A DNA stretch of 62,515 bases from Bacteroidales bacterium (GTDB lineage Bacteria; Bacteroidota; Bacteroidia; Bacteroidales; VadinHA17): contig JANYJP010000080.1 of the NCBI GenBank assembly GCA_025358455.1, positions 1 through 62,515 on the forward strand, given 5' to 3'. The notes beneath the pieces were generated by a model. That model worked only from the letters and a program-made list of their open reading frames with translations. It searched no databases and was not told the DNA's origin. Below are positions 25,531 through 37,635 of this stretch, piece after piece (the stretch's first letter is position 1; every line of letters starts with the position of its first letter). A program made the translations under genes and the position numbers.

Positions 25531-26496
25531 ATGGAAAAAATTCTCTGCGGAGTTGATATAGGTGGTACTAAACTATCTGTTGCCCTGATGACAACTTCAG
25601 GGAAAATAATTGACAAATGTATCGATTGTGATCACGCAGAAAAAACTGAGTGTGGTTTGACTGACCAGGTTAAAGCCAATATCATAAAGTTACTCCACAG
25701 GAACAACTTTAAGGAATCTGACCTGCTGGGTATCGGAATTGGTTGTACAGGACATATCCGGTTTAAAGACGGTATTATTATAACCATCTCTAATCTTAAG
25801 GGATATAAGTGTTATCCCCTTCGCGATGCCATACAATCAAGTTTCAAAATACCGGTAATTCTTGACAACGATGCCAATGCCCAGGCCTTAGGAGAATTTA
25901 AGTTTGGTGCAGGAAAGGGATTTAATGATATGATTTTTCTAACAATTAGCACTGGTATTGGTGCAGGTATCATTATAAATAAAAGGTTACACCGTGGGAT
26001 GACAGGAACGGCAGGAGAATTTGGTCATACCATCATAGAACCTGATAGTGACCTGATCTGTACATGCGGTAACAAAGGTTGCCTGATGGCAGTTGCATGC
26101 GGAATGGCTCTGCCTCATCTTTTTCAAAAGAAGATGAAAGAAGGGAAAGTCTCAAAGCTTAGATTACCTTCCGACTTTGATTATACAAGGATTGACGGTA
26201 AGCTGCTTAAACAGGGTCTGGATATAGATGACCCGGTATCAAAAGAAATTATTCTCGACAGCGGACGTTATGTGGGCATTGGTATTTATAACATCTTCCA
26301 GGCATTGAATCCGTCCCTGATAGTTCTGGGAGGTGGTCTTCTGAGCTGGGGCGATTTTTACCTTGGCCAGATCCGAAAGACTTTTTACGAACTTGCCCGC
26401 GATATGATGTATGATCCTATTGAGATAAAAGTTTCCGATATAGGACCCGATGCAGGAGTTATAGGCGCAGCCTCATTACCTATTGAATTATGCTGA
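25531..26496 (+). CDS. ROK-family sugar kinase
   Basis: The 321-residue product has the ATP-binding opening GVDIGGTKLSVALM, the catalytic aspartate in DNDANAQALGEF, the TISTGIGAGIIINK phosphate loop, and the ROK zinc site GEFGHTIIEPD with CTCGNKGCL. It has no N-terminal helix-turn-helix, so it is a kinase and not a ROK repressor. ROK kinases phosphorylate glucose, fructose, N-acetylmannosamine and related sugars. It starts 9 bases after the GRE stop and overlaps the DeoR gene by 7 bases, so it probably prepares the substrate of the GRE. Confidence 0.9.
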   Translation: MEKILCGVDIGGTKLSVALMTTSGKIIDKCIDCDHAEKTECGLTDQVKANIIKLLHRNNFKESDLLGIGIGCTGHIRFKDGIIITISNLKGYKCYPLRDAIQSSFKIPVILDNDANAQALGEFKFGAGKGFNDMIFLTISTGIGAGIIINKRLHRGMTGTAGEFGHTIIEPDSDLICTCGNKGCLMAVACGMALPHLFQKKMKEGKVSKLRLPSDFDYTRIDGKLLKQGLDIDDPVSKEIILDSGRYVGIGIYNIFQALNPSLIVLGGGLLSWGDFYLGQIRKTFYELARDMMYDPIEIKVSDIGPDAGVIGAASLPIELC

Positions 26497-27236
26497 ATGA
26501 ACGACAGACTAAAATACTGAAGCTCCTGGGCCGCGATGATGTTACTTCAGTAAATGATCTTTCCACCGGGCTCAGGGTCTCAGCCGTTACAATACGACAG
26601 GATCTCACTTTTCTTGAGTCTGAGGGACTATTGAGACGGGTTCATGGTGGAGCTGTCCTCGGGGATGCAGACAATCTTTCAAACCGCATGGGGGTTAACT
26701 ATGATAAAAAACTATTGATTGCCCGTAAAGCTGCCTCGCTGGTGAATGAAGGTGAAACAATTCTGATTGAATCCGGATCTACAAATGCCCTGCTGGCACG
26801 TGAATTAATTAATAAAAGGAATGTAACCCTTATCACTACAAATGTTTTTATTGCACGGCAGTTCCGTAAAAATGAACAGTCCAGCATTATTTTACTAGGT
26901 GGCATTTATCAGCATGGAAGTGAAAGTGTTGTCGGCAAGATTACCAAGGGTTGTCTCGATCAGATCAACTTCGACAAAGCCTTTATTGGGATTGACGGAT
27001 ATACCACTAAAGCAGGTTTCACTTTACGTGATCTCTTCAGAGCTGAGATTTCAAGCTACATTATTAAAAAGTCATGCGAAGCCATAATAGTATCGGATTC
27101 CAGCAAATTCGGCAAAACAGAACTTACAAACATTTGTTATCCTGCTGATATAAAATATATTGCCACTGATAGTGATCTTGCCCCCCGGTATAAAGATGAA
27201 TTTGCCCTGGCCGGCATAAGTCTGATCCTGGCCTGA
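26490..27236 (+). CDS. DeoR/GlpR-family transcriptional regulator
   Basis: The 248-residue regulator has an N-terminal winged HTH (LNERQTKILKLLGR, then LRVSAVTIRQDLTFLE, then LLRRVHGGAVL), the DeoR signature. A sugar-phosphate isomerase-like effector domain follows with ESGSTNALLARELI, LLGGIY and FIGIDGYTTKAGFT. DeoR proteins usually repress sugar operons and respond to sugar phosphates. It is translationally coupled to the kinase (7-base overlap) and closes the apparent operon, so it probably regulates it. Confidence 0.92.
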   Translation: MLNERQTKILKLLGRDDVTSVNDLSTGLRVSAVTIRQDLTFLESEGLLRRVHGGAVLGDADNLSNRMGVNYDKKLLIARKAASLVNEGETILIESGSTNALLARELINKRNVTLITTNVFIARQFRKNEQSSIILLGGIYQHGSESVVGKITKGCLDQINFDKAFIGIDGYTTKAGFTLRDLFRAEISSYIIKKSCEAIIVSDSSKFGKTELTNICYPADIKYIATDSDLAPRYKDEFALAGISLILA

Positions 27237-27412
27237 TGCCTTTTTTCCTGTTATCGGGATCGCCTTCTCCATGAATATTTACGCTTACAGTCAAACAATC
27301 CGGTAAAGTAGCAGTATCAATCCATTTTTGATGCAAGTATTTTAACTACAAAAATAAATGCAAGATATGGCTGACCATTATAAAATTCTTAAATACCTCA
27401 ATATTGTCAATA

Positions 27413-27955
27413 TCACTGCTGATCATAAGCCATTTGCAAAGTTTTAATGTCAAGCTTTTTCATCTGAAGCATTGCCTGCATAACTCTTCCTGATTTTAAA
27501 GGATCAGTTCCGCCCAGCAATTCACCCAATGGTGCCGGAACTATCTGCCACGATACACCATACCTGTCCTGAAGCCAACCACATTGTTGTGCTCCTTCGA
27601 ACCCACCATCGGTTAATTTTTCCCAGTAAAAATCAACTTCTTTCTGTGTTTTGCAATTCACAACGAAGGATATGGCAGGACTAATCTTAAAAACAGGACC
27701 GCCGTTTATAGCTGTGAAATCCTGACCTTCGATCTGAAAAGCCACAGTCATTACAGTTCCTTTTTGTCTTCCTGAGACTTTTGCTCCTTCTTCTGAATAA
27801 CGGGTAACGAATTCAATACTGGAATTTTTAAATATCGATGAATAAAATGTAACCGCTTCTTCCGCATTATCATTGAACCATAGAAACGGAGTGATTTTTT
27901 GATTATCGGTTCTTTTTATTCTTACTTCAGGGGTTGCTATTATTTGTGTTTTCAT
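27413..27955 (-). CDS. PhnB-like VOC-family protein
   Basis: The 180-residue product matches the PhnB/3-demethylubiquinone methyltransferase-like branch of the vicinal oxygen chelate family. Seen are PFLWFNDNAEEAVTFYSSIF, GQDFTAINGGP, SFVVNCKTQKEVDFYWEKL and DRYGVSWQIVP. These proteins are common in Bacteroidota, of uncertain substrate. No metal-ligand assignment is attempted. It is a single gene convergent with the DeoR gene. Confidence 0.85.
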   Translation of the reverse strand: MKTQIIATPEVRIKRTDNQKITPFLWFNDNAEEAVTFYSSIFKNSSIEFVTRYSEEGAKVSGRQKGTVMTVAFQIEGQDFTAINGGPVFKISPAISFVVNCKTQKEVDFYWEKLTDGGFEGAQQCGWLQDRYGVSWQIVPAPLGELLGGTDPLKSGRVMQAMLQMKKLDIKTLQMAYDQQ

Positions 27956-28132
27956 AATTTAAGTTTTTTAGTTTTGCTTCCGTTCTTTGTTATAAGTCAC
28001 CATCCGCTCTTAAAAAGTGTAAAACATTTACCTTTTTTTATTGTTCAATTGGTTAACTAAAAAAGCTAGTGCCAGGTAGATAGCTGAACACAAAAAGACG
28101 GTTAGTAAAGAAGCTTCAGGGGGAAACAAATC

Positions 28133-28166
28133 GAAAAAGCCCTTCCGTTTTGCGAAAAGGCTTTTC
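28133..28166 (-). terminator. terminator of tRNA-Pro
   Basis: Arms AAAAGCC and GGCTTTT form a hairpin, and on the minus strand the RNA ends with a T-rich tract just after. It lies 6 bases beyond the tRNA 3' end. Confidence 0.6.
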
Positions 28167-28171
28167 ATTTG

Positions 28172-28244
28172 TCGGGGTGGCCAGGCTCGAACTGACGACC
28201 CTCTGGTCCCAAACCAGATACGCTACCAACTGCGCCACACCCCG
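28172..28244 (-). tRNA. tRNA-Pro (anticodon TGG)
   Basis: The minus strand folds as a cloverleaf: acceptor CGGGGTG with CACCCCG, D stem GCGC with GCGT, anticodon stem TCTGG with CCAGA, T arm with TTCGAGC loop. The anticodon loop TTTGGGA gives anticodon TGG, reading CCN proline codons. CCA is not encoded. Confidence 0.95.
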
Positions 28245-28395
28245 AAATCGAAGCGCAAAAGTATCATAATTTTTTTGATTTCATCAATATATCATAAGTA
28301 TTTTGATAATTTTCCTTGCAACATCCTTCAATATGGTTGGAAGCAATTATTTATTACATATTTACTTTATACTTTATAACTGAAAGAAATATCAA

Positions 28396-29715
28396 TTAAT
28401 ATAATGCATAGACACTTCCATCTGTACTTCCAAAATAAATCAAACCCTGGGAAACTGCAGGCGATGACAGGATGGATCCAAGAGAATAAAGTATATCCAT
28501 CGACTTTATCATGCCTGAGTAACTGTTCTCCTTAAATATTTTCGGAGAATCGAATTCCCCTTTACTCGTAATAAGTGAATCTTTATTAAGCCTGGCACCC
28601 GGTGTTTTAAATTCCCAGACAGGATTTCCGTTTTTCGTATTGAAGGCCATTAAACTCCCACCGAAATTTCCAAGGTACACGATTCCCCCAGTTATTACAG
28701 GCGATGAAAAACCAAAGGTCTTGCAATCGCCAATATACAACTCCTTCCCGTCTCCAGCGTTTAAGGCAATAAATTTGTGTGTGTCAGAAGTTGTAAAATA
28801 AAGTGTGTCATTGCTTATGGCAGGAGTAACTATAACCCATGAACCGTTATTATAATATTTCCATTTCAGCTCGCCTGTTTTTGCATTAATTGCCCAGACA
28901 TTTGCATCACGACAACCAGAATACACAATCCCCTTATAAACTACCGGAGAAGATTGAAATCCAACCTGATTATAGTAAACTGTATCAGTTCCTGTCTTAA
29001 ACATCCATTTCAAAGATCCGTTAACTGAATTTAAGGCATATAAGTAACTGTCCCAACTTCCGAAAAACACTGTACTGTCAGAATAAGCAGGAGAAGAATG
29101 TATTACTCCATTGGTTGGGAACTCCCACATCTTCTTTCCTGAATTGCAATCAACGGCATAAAATATTCCTGATCCGCTACCAAAATATATTTTCCCATCT
29201 GCTATTACAGGTGAAGAAAGGAACATGTCCCATGGATCATTCAGCGGCCTGTCTTTTTCAGGGATTCCATGTATACCGGGTGCGGAAAAAACACGCTCTC
29301 CGGCAGTCTCAAATTTCCATAGCAATACTCCGGAATCCTCTCCCAGACAATAAAGATACCCATCAAAACTTACAAAAAATACTTTACCGTCGGACACTGC
29401 TGTCGAAGAGCTTACTCTGCCTCCTGTTTTGAATTTCCAGTATAAATTACCGTCCTTAGCATTCAGTGCATAAACTGAACTGTCATCACTGCCAATAAAT
29501 ACTTTGTCATTGCAAATCACAGGAGATGAAAATACTCTTCCGCCAGTCTTAAAGCTCCATTTTACTCCATGAAGCTGATCGACGCCTGCAGTATTGTAAT
29601 AGCCTGAATGACTGGCATCTGCGTGAAAGAAAGCGGATTCTATCTTTGTTTTGCTTTTACAGGCAGATAGCAATACGATAGAAATACATAAAGCAATAGA
29701 GCTTAATTTTATCAT
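28396..29715 (-). CDS. PQQ-repeat beta-propeller lipoprotein, BamB-like
   Basis: The 439-residue product has a lipoprotein signal (VLLSACKSK). About eight to ten repeats follow, each with the AxxGxxxW motif of the PQQ/BamB blade, for example YALNAKDGNLYWKFKTGG, YCLGEDSGVLLWKFETAG and AINAKTGELKWKY. The fold is a beta-propeller anchored in a membrane on the periplasmic side. BamB-type propellers assist outer membrane protein assembly, but many Bacteroidota have extra propellers of unknown role. No dehydrogenase active site is apparent. It is a single gene on the minus strand. Confidence 0.82.
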   Translation of the reverse strand: MIKLSSIALCISIVLLSACKSKTKIESAFFHADASHSGYYNTAGVDQLHGVKWSFKTGGRVFSSPVICNDKVFIGSDDSSVYALNAKDGNLYWKFKTGGRVSSSTAVSDGKVFFVSFDGYLYCLGEDSGVLLWKFETAGERVFSAPGIHGIPEKDRPLNDPWDMFLSSPVIADGKIYFGSGSGIFYAVDCNSGKKMWEFPTNGVIHSSPAYSDSTVFFGSWDSYLYALNSVNGSLKWMFKTGTDTVYYNQVGFQSSPVVYKGIVYSGCRDANVWAINAKTGELKWKYYNNGSWVIVTPAISNDTLYFTTSDTHKFIALNAGDGKELYIGDCKTFGFSSPVITGGIVYLGNFGGSLMAFNTKNGNPVWEFKTPGARLNKDSLITSKGEFDSPKIFKENSYSGMIKSMDILYSLGSILSSPAVSQGLIYFGSTDGSVYALY

Positions 29716-29802
29716 AAGTCAGGTTTTAGGTTTATTATAAGACCGGGCATGATAATTTTTACCTATGCTAAATTAAGAAATTCGTAATCTTTTTTATTAG
29801 AA

Positions 29803-29822
29803 ACGCGAAACTGAAATCGCGT
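29803..29822 (-). terminator. weak hairpin after the ABC-F gene
   Basis: ACGCGA and TCGCGT form a 6-base stem with an 8-base loop only 8 bases beyond the ABC-F stop. The following minus-strand bases are only partly T-rich, so termination is uncertain. Confidence 0.35.
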
Positions 29823-29829
29823 AACACCT

Positions 29830-31455
<1,626 letters not shown>

Positions 31456-31627
31456 TTACCAAAATTGAACCCAACCGGTGTCTCCTGTTAAAGGGCTGCA
31501 AAAATAAACAATTATTAATAAGAACAATAGAATATAACAACATAACCAGATCGCTGATTAATAACTATTGTTAAAATTAGCCTTTTAAATGGAACCAATC
31601 AAGGAGAAACAGTAGTCGGTTTAGAAA

Positions 31628-31951
31628 TTACAGCTGATCAATTTTTGCAGCTAAAATGAAATCGTTTTCTGACAATCCGTCAATTGCATGAGTCCACAAT
31701 TCAACCTCAATCCTTCCATAGTATACATGCATAACAGGGTGATGGCCTTCCTTCTCAGCCAGTTCTGCAACTTTGTTCACAAAATCTATGGTATGAAGAT
31801 AATTGACGAATGAAAATTCTTTGAAGATTTTATTATTGTCTATGACTTTCCAGTCACTCCCAATATGCTTTTTTAATTCCTCAATCTCTTTTTGACCTAA
31901 AGCCGAAACACCCCCTTCGCATGGTTTGCATTTCTTTTTGGTTAAGTCCAT
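31628..31951 (-). CDS. phhB: pterin-4a-carbinolamine dehydratase
   Basis: I choose the ATG at 31951 (107 residues, MDLTKKKCKPCEGG); the longer frame starts with TTG. The catalytic segment EGHHPVMHVYYGRIEVELWTH carries the paired histidines of the PCD/DCoH family, and FKEFSFVNYLHTIDFVNKV is the preceding helix. The enzyme recycles the hydroxylated pterin cofactor of aromatic amino acid hydroxylases. None of those hydroxylases is in the window. It diverges from the aconitase gene. Confidence 0.93.
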   Translation of the reverse strand: MDLTKKKCKPCEGGVSALGQKEIEELKKHIGSDWKVIDNNKIFKEFSFVNYLHTIDFVNKVAELAEKEGHHPVMHVYYGRIEVELWTHAIDGLSENDFILAAKIDQL

Positions 31952-32162
31952 AACTTTATATTTTAAAGTTAATTTAAACCACAATTTTTATCATACTAAC
32001 CTGATTACACGGAATAACTTCCAACACTAGAAACAATTTAATCCCTCTCTTGTTCTTTAATTCATGAAATATACTTTTGGGAGTTTGTTTTACTTTTCAA
32101 AGGGTTATAATAAACATATGTGCATACTGTTTGTTTATATTCTGAACTAATTTTTGCACATC

Positions 32163-34973
32163 ATGAGTGGAGTAGAAAGGCTGCATAAATCAATTTCAAC
32201 ACCCCTGGGTAAGTTCAGTTACTTTTCAATTAAGGAATTAAATAAAGAGGGAAATAATGTGGGTGAACTTCCATTCTCAATAAGGGTGCTTCTGGAAAAT
32301 ATAATCAGGAATTTTAACAATAGTAGCTTTAATAAAACTCACCTTGACAATATCTTAACATGGAATTCGAAGAAGGATTCCAGCGAAATACCATATTTAC
32401 CCTCCAGAGTGTTAATGCAGGATTTTACAGGAGTCCCTTCTGTTGTTGATATAGCCTCTATCCGTTCAGAAGTAGCACGCAGAAATAAAAATCCCCGGCT
32501 GATAAATCCCCAGGTTCCTGTTGACCTTATCATTGATCATTCTGTACAGGTAGATTTTTTTGGTACCGATTACGCGTATGAACGGAATGTCGATCTGGAA
32601 TATAAACGGAATAGCGAAAGGTATTCGCTTCTTAAATGGGCAAAATCATCGTTCGAAAACTTTAATGTACTACCGCCCGGTATGGGGATATGCCACCAGG
32701 TAAATCTTGAATATCTGGCAACTGTAGTCACCACAAGAAATGGAGTAATATTCCCTGATACGCTGGTAGGAACAGATTCCCATACTCCAATGATAAATGG
32801 AATTGGTGTAATTGGATGGGGTGTTGGCGGTATTGAAGCTGAAGCTGTAATGTTGGGCCAGCCAATTTATATAATGCTACCTGAAGTAATCGGATTAAAA
32901 CTAAGCGGAAAATTGAAAGAAGGCACAACATCTACCGATTTAGTATTATCGGTGGCTGATCTTTTAAGGAAGAAAGGCGTAGTAGATAAATTCGTAGAAG
33001 TATTCGGGAATGGGTTAGATTCACTATCAGTCCCCGACAGGGCAACAATTTCAAATATGTCGCCTGAATTTGGCTGCACTGTAACATACTTTCCTCCTGA
33101 TAATAAAACACTTGAATATTTAAAGGTTACGGGAAGAGAGGAAAAACAGATTGAGACCGTTGAGAAATATCTGAAAACGAACCTTTTATGGCGGGAAAAT
33201 GAAGATAAAATAAAATTTACTGAGGTCATCAGTTTGAATTTAAATGAGATCGAACCATCAGTTGCCGGACCGAAACGACCACAGGACAAAATTGAACTTG
33301 TAAAGGTAAAAAGTAAGTTTGTCGAAATTTTGAAAAGCACTTATGAACGGGATTATGTTGATGTGAACAAGGCTGAAGGAGAATGGTCTGATGAGGGAGG
33401 ACATCCGGCAGAAAATATCGGGCTAACGGCACAAAAACAAAAGAAAATAAGTGAAGCCGGAATTGAGATTGAACCAAAACCTGAAAAGGTTAATGGTCTG
33501 AAAAGTGTAAGAATAAAAACCGGCAATTCCGAATATGCACTAAGAGACGGATCGGTCGTTATCGCAGCAATAACCAGTTGCACGAACACTTCAAATCCAA
33601 GTGTTATGATAGGAGCCGGACTCCTTGCAAAAAAAGCAGTGGAAAAAGGATTGGTAACAAAACCCTGGGTTAAAACAAGCCTTGCTCCCGGATCAAGAGT
33701 TGTAACAGAATATCTTGAAAAGGCCAACCTGCTTCCATATCTTGAGGCATTGGGTTTCCACACAGTCGGATATGGTTGTACAACCTGCATCGGTAACAGT
33801 GGACCATTACCTCTGCACATAAACAAAGCCGTTACCGATAATAATCTGGTTGTTGCCTCTGTACTTTCCGGTAACAGGAACTTTGAAGCAAGGATACATC
33901 CTTTGATAAAAATGAATTTCTTGGCATCTCCCCCGCTTGTAGTAGCTTATGCAATACCCGGCAGAGTAGATATAAATTTTCAGGATGAACCGCTGGGATA
34001 TGATCCAAATCTTGAACCGGTATATCTGAAGGACATATGGCCAACTACGGAAGAGATCAGAAGTGTAATGAACGAAGTACTTGATTCAAAAGATTTCGTG
34101 TCGAATTACAAAAAGATATTCCTTGGTGATGAAAAATGGAATATCCTTAAAACACCTGATAGTGATAATTATATGTGGGACAAAAATTCCTCATACCTGA
34201 GAGAAGCCCCGTTTTTTAAGAATATATCAGAAGAGCCCGAAAAAATTAAGGATATCAGGTCAGCCCGCGTACTTCTGAAACTTGGTGATTCGATAACCAC
34301 AGATCATATCTCACCGGCCGGATCTATTGGAGAAAGCTCCCCGGCCGGTTTATATCTTAAAAGTCAGGGAGTCAAAAAAGAAGATTTTAATTCCTATGGA
34401 TCCCGCAGAGGCAATCACGAGGTAATGATGCGTGGCACATTTGCAAACGTGCGGCTTAAGAATGAATTAACCGACAAAGAAGGAGGAGTAACAATATACT
34501 TTCCGCAAGATAAATTGATGACAATATTCGATGCTTCTGAAAAGTATAATGAGGATAAAGTGCCCCTTATAATACTTGCAGGTAAAGAATATGGCAGCGG
34601 TTCATCGCGCGACTGGGCAGCAAAAGGAGTATCGTTATTAGGAGTACGGGCTATAATCGCCGAAAGTTTTGAAAGGATACACAGAAGTAATCTGGTGGGA
34701 ATGGGTGTATTACCGCTGCAGTTATTAAAAGGAGATACTATCTCTTCATTGGGTTTAAAAGGAGATGAAAAATTTGATATTTTGATATCAGATGATTTAG
34801 CTCCCAAAAAATTGATAAAAGTACTTGCTACCGGACCATCAGGGGAAAAATCTGAGTTTTTCACACTCGCCAGGCTTGATTCAAATATAGAGGAGACCTA
34901 TTTTCGTAATGGGGGGATACTCCAGTATGTACTGAGAGCTTTTCTCAGAAAAGATGACCCAGATAAAGGATAA
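32163..34973 (+). CDS. acnA: aconitate hydratase, AcnA/IRP type
   Basis: The start is the ATG at 32163 (936 residues), preferred over the in-frame TTG at 32154. Cluster ligands are in ITSCTNTSNPS and GYGCTTCIGNSGPL; other marks are LVGTDSHTPMINGIGVIGWGVGG, GDSITTDHISPAGSI, and the swivel-domain KEYGSGSSRDWAAKG. It interconverts citrate and isocitrate in the TCA cycle. A [4Fe-4S] aconitase of the AcnA/iron-regulatory-protein class is unlike the AcnB or mitochondrial type. It stands alone. Confidence 0.97.
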   Translation: MSGVERLHKSISTPLGKFSYFSIKELNKEGNNVGELPFSIRVLLENIIRNFNNSSFNKTHLDNILTWNSKKDSSEIPYLPSRVLMQDFTGVPSVVDIASIRSEVARRNKNPRLINPQVPVDLIIDHSVQVDFFGTDYAYERNVDLEYKRNSERYSLLKWAKSSFENFNVLPPGMGICHQVNLEYLATVVTTRNGVIFPDTLVGTDSHTPMINGIGVIGWGVGGIEAEAVMLGQPIYIMLPEVIGLKLSGKLKEGTTSTDLVLSVADLLRKKGVVDKFVEVFGNGLDSLSVPDRATISNMSPEFGCTVTYFPPDNKTLEYLKVTGREEKQIETVEKYLKTNLLWRENEDKIKFTEVISLNLNEIEPSVAGPKRPQDKIELVKVKSKFVEILKSTYERDYVDVNKAEGEWSDEGGHPAENIGLTAQKQKKISEAGIEIEPKPEKVNGLKSVRIKTGNSEYALRDGSVVIAAITSCTNTSNPSVMIGAGLLAKKAVEKGLVTKPWVKTSLAPGSRVVTEYLEKANLLPYLEALGFHTVGYGCTTCIGNSGPLPLHINKAVTDNNLVVASVLSGNRNFEARIHPLIKMNFLASPPLVVAYAIPGRVDINFQDEPLGYDPNLEPVYLKDIWPTTEEIRSVMNEVLDSKDFVSNYKKIFLGDEKWNILKTPDSDNYMWDKNSSYLREAPFFKNISEEPEKIKDIRSARVLLKLGDSITTDHISPAGSIGESSPAGLYLKSQGVKKEDFNSYGSRRGNHEVMMRGTFANVRLKNELTDKEGGVTIYFPQDKLMTIFDASEKYNEDKVPLIILAGKEYGSGSSRDWAAKGVSLLGVRAIIAESFERIHRSNLVGMGVLPLQLLKGDTISSLGLKGDEKFDILISDDLAPKKLIKVLATGPSGEKSEFFTLARLDSNIEETYFRNGGILQYVLRAFLRKDDPDKG

Positions 34974-35057
34974 CAACAGGGTAATTAACATATGAACTTT
35001 TTGAACTTCCTTTTGTTAGGATAGTTAAATGTTTTGTCATTTAAATATCTGTAAATT

Positions 35058-35888
35058 ATGAAAACAATAATAAAAACAGCACTTGGTATAAAGCTTCTGC
35101 TTATTTGCATTGTATTGTTCACTGCAGCAACAGGTATGAGGTCAAAAGGTCTGACTGCATCAATAAAAGAAGAATCCGTGTCATATACTGCAGATGGCGT
35201 TACTATGAAAGGTTTTGTAGCCTATGATGAAAATATAAAGGGAAAAAGACCGGCGGTTGTCATTGTTCATGAATGGTGGGGCTTGAACGATTATATAAGA
35301 ATGCGCACCCGTAAACTGGCAGAACTCGGTTACATAGCATTTGCCGCTGATTTGTATGGCGATGGCAAAGTTGCTGCTAACCCAACTGATGCCCAGAATT
35401 TTACTGCACCATTTTATAAAAATCCGGGGCTTGCCAAAACGAGACTGGAAGCTGCAATAAAAAAGATGAAGGAATACCCGCAGACAGATCAGGCCAACAT
35501 CGCTGCCATAGGTTACTGCTTTGGTGGTTTTGTTGTACTAAATTCTGCAAAATTGGGCACCGAAGTAAAGGGAGTGGTAAGTTTCCATGGTGGACTGGGA
35601 GGTGCGCCGGTGGATAAGAGCCTTTTGAAAGCCAGGGTTCTGGTATGCCATGGAGCAAGCGACAAATTTGTTTCGCAGCATGATGTAGATCTGTTTAAAC
35701 ATCAGCTTGACTCTATTGGAGCTGACTATGCTTTTAAAATATATGCAAACGCCACCCACGCGTTTACAAATCCTGATGCAACAAAAATCGGTAAGGAATT
35801 TAATATGCCAATTGAGTATAACGCTGATGCTGACAGAGATTCATGGAATGACATGAAAACGTTCTTCAGCAGGATATTTAAAAATTAA
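35058..35888 (+). CDS. exported dienelactone-hydrolase-family protein
   Basis: The 276-residue product has an N-terminal signal or anchor (about 30 residues), then the alpha/beta hydrolase fold. The nucleophile elbow GYCFGGFV has cysteine as in dienelactone hydrolase, with [11 protein letters not shown] supplying the glutamate, HGASDKFV the aspartate and NATHAFTN the histidine. Family members hydrolyse lactones or esters. Physiological substrate unknown. It overlaps the 3' end of the convergent release factor gene by four bases. Confidence 0.88.
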   Translation: MKTIIKTALGIKLLLICIVLFTAATGMRSKGLTASIKEESVSYTADGVTMKGFVAYDENIKGKRPAVVIVHEWWGLNDYIRMRTRKLAELGYIAFAADLYGDGKVAANPTDAQNFTAPFYKNPGLAKTRLEAAIKKMKEYPQTDQANIAAIGYCFGGFVVLNSAKLGTEVKGVVSFHGGLGGAPVDKSLLKARVLVCHGASDKFVSQHDVDLFKHQLDSIGADYAFKIYANATHAFTNPDATKIGKEFNMPIEYNADADRDSWNDMKTFFSRIFKN

Positions 35889-37486
35889 GACAGTTTCTTT
35901 TTTATCTTAAAATCCGATGTTTCATGAAATGTAATGGAGGGGAAATTTTCTCTAGCTAATTTAAGCATCCATTCACTCTCTGCAAAAAACACCGGGTTAT
36001 TCTCTTTATCGTATGCAATTGCTCCGGATTTTCTTAAAAGGAATGCATCGAGTTCTTTCTTGTTATCCGTGGTGATCCAGCATGCTTTAACATATTGCAG
36101 ACTGGCAAAGTTACATTTTGCCCCATACTCATGTTCCAATCTGAATTTTATAACTTCATATTGCAGTTCACCTACTGTACCAATTATTTTTCTATTTCCG
36201 GGTTGTTGCATAAATAACTGGGCAACACCCTCGTCAGTCATCTGCCTGACACCTTTGTCAAGCTGTTTGGTTTTCATTGGATCGAGGTTAACTACTTCGC
36301 GGAGTATTTCAGGTGAAAAGCTGGGTACCCCTTTAAAATGCAGGGATTCTCCTTCTGAAAGGGTATCTCCTATCTTAAAATTACCACTATCGTACAGCCC
36401 CACTACATCACCGGGAAAAGCTTCTTCTACAATACTCTTATTATTTGCCATAAAGCTTGTTGGCGAGGAGAACCTTATTTTCTTTTCTGAACGTGTATGA
36501 AAATAAAATTTGTTTCTTTCAAATCTTCCTGAACAGATGCGCATGAATGCTATCCTGTCACGATGATTTGGATCGAGATTAGCATGGATTTTAAAGACAA
36601 AACCAGTAAGTTGATCTTCTGCGGGATCTACGCTCCGTTCTGATGCCTGAATAATACCAGGACAGGGAGCTATCTGGAGGAATGTCTCAAGTAATTCAAG
36701 AACACCAAAATTATTCAAAGCACTACCAAAAAACAAAGGAGCAAGATATCCTTCACGGTAAAGTGGCATATTAAAGGACTCAAACATAGTGTGAACAAAA
36801 TCAATCTCTTCCCATAACTTACTTATGTTTTTAAGTCCCACATATTCTATTAGTTTAGGATCTTTAATATCCTTTGTACTTATAAGGTTTTCAGAGACAC
36901 TGCTTTTTTCAGGAGTATAGATCTGCACCTCTTCTTTAAATAAATTATATACTCCTTTAAACTGTTTGCCATTTCCAATTGGCCATGTATATGGACAGAC
37001 TGCTATTTTCAGTTCTTTCTCAAGCTCATCCAGCAAATCATAAGGATGGATACCTTCCCTGTCCATCTTGTTTATGAAGATCATTACCGGTGTATTTCGC
37101 ATCCGGCACACCTCCATAAGTTTACGGGTTTGTTCCTCTACTCCTTTAACCGAGTCAACAACAAGAATTACGCTGTCAACTGCTGAAAGAGTCCTGTAAG
37201 TATCCTCTGCAAAATCTTTATGTCCCGGGGTATCAAGAATATTAACCCTTACGTTATTATAATCGAAAGCCATTACCGAAGTTGATACTGAAATGCCGCG
37301 CTGTTTTTCGATTTCCATGAAATCGGAAGTGGTAGTTTTCCGAATTTTATTGCTTCGGACTGCACCGGCAGTCTGTATAGCTCCCCCAAAAAGAAGAAGC
37401 TTTTCGGTAAGGGTTGTTTTGCCGGCATCAGGATGGCTTATGATAGCAAATGTCCTTCTTTTCTTTATTTCGCTTATTAAATCCAT
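35885..37486 (-). CDS. prfC: peptide chain release factor 3
   Basis: The 533-residue GTPase has G1 [16 protein letters not shown]2 region around [10 protein letters not shown]3 LDTPGHKDF and G4 FINKMDREG, followed by the RF3-specific C-terminal region ([22 protein letters not shown]). RF3 recycles RF1/RF2 after peptide release. Length matches the family. It is a single gene; its upstream region holds a hairpin and a gene remnant. Confidence 0.97.
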   Translation of the reverse strand: MDLISEIKKRRTFAIISHPDAGKTTLTEKLLLFGGAIQTAGAVRSNKIRKTTTSDFMEIEKQRGISVSTSVMAFDYNNVRVNILDTPGHKDFAEDTYRTLSAVDSVILVVDSVKGVEEQTRKLMEVCRMRNTPVMIFINKMDREGIHPYDLLDELEKELKIAVCPYTWPIGNGKQFKGVYNLFKEEVQIYTPEKSSVSENLISTKDIKDPKLIEYVGLKNISKLWEEIDFVHTMFESFNMPLYREGYLAPLFFGSALNNFGVLELLETFLQIAPCPGIIQASERSVDPAEDQLTGFVFKIHANLDPNHRDRIAFMRICSGRFERNKFYFHTRSEKKIRFSSPTSFMANNKSIVEEAFPGDVVGLYDSGNFKIGDTLSEGESLHFKGVPSFSPEILREVVNLDPMKTKQLDKGVRQMTDEGVAQLFMQQPGNRKIIGTVGELQYEVIKFRLEHEYGAKCNFASLQYVKACWITTDNKKELDAFLLRKSGAIAYDKENNPVFFAESEWMLKLARENFPSITFHETSDFKIKKKLS

Positions 37487-37557
37487 TTTCTAAAAGTTGG
37501 ACAAAAGTAGTAAAAAATGAGAAATTGAAACTATCAGAGGAGCACTTTGACTTTATT

Positions 37558-37578
37558 GGGGTGAATAGCATTCACCCC
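37558..37578. terminator. perfect 9-bp hairpin
   Basis: GGGGTGAAT and ATTCACCCC pair around an AGC loop. The following CTCTTGTTT is only weakly T-rich. It could be a terminator for a lost plus-strand gene or an operator. Confidence 0.4.
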
Positions 37579-37635
37579 TCTTGTTTGGCATTTGTCACTC
37601 ACTTCCCCATTTATCCCATATTAAGCCATGATTAA

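Noticed and set aside
32130-32162. Leaderless aconitase promoter
   Set aside because: A TTTG and a TAATTTTTG element are spaced roughly right, but the latter has one extra base relative to the consensus and would start transcription at the ATG itself; too weak to call.
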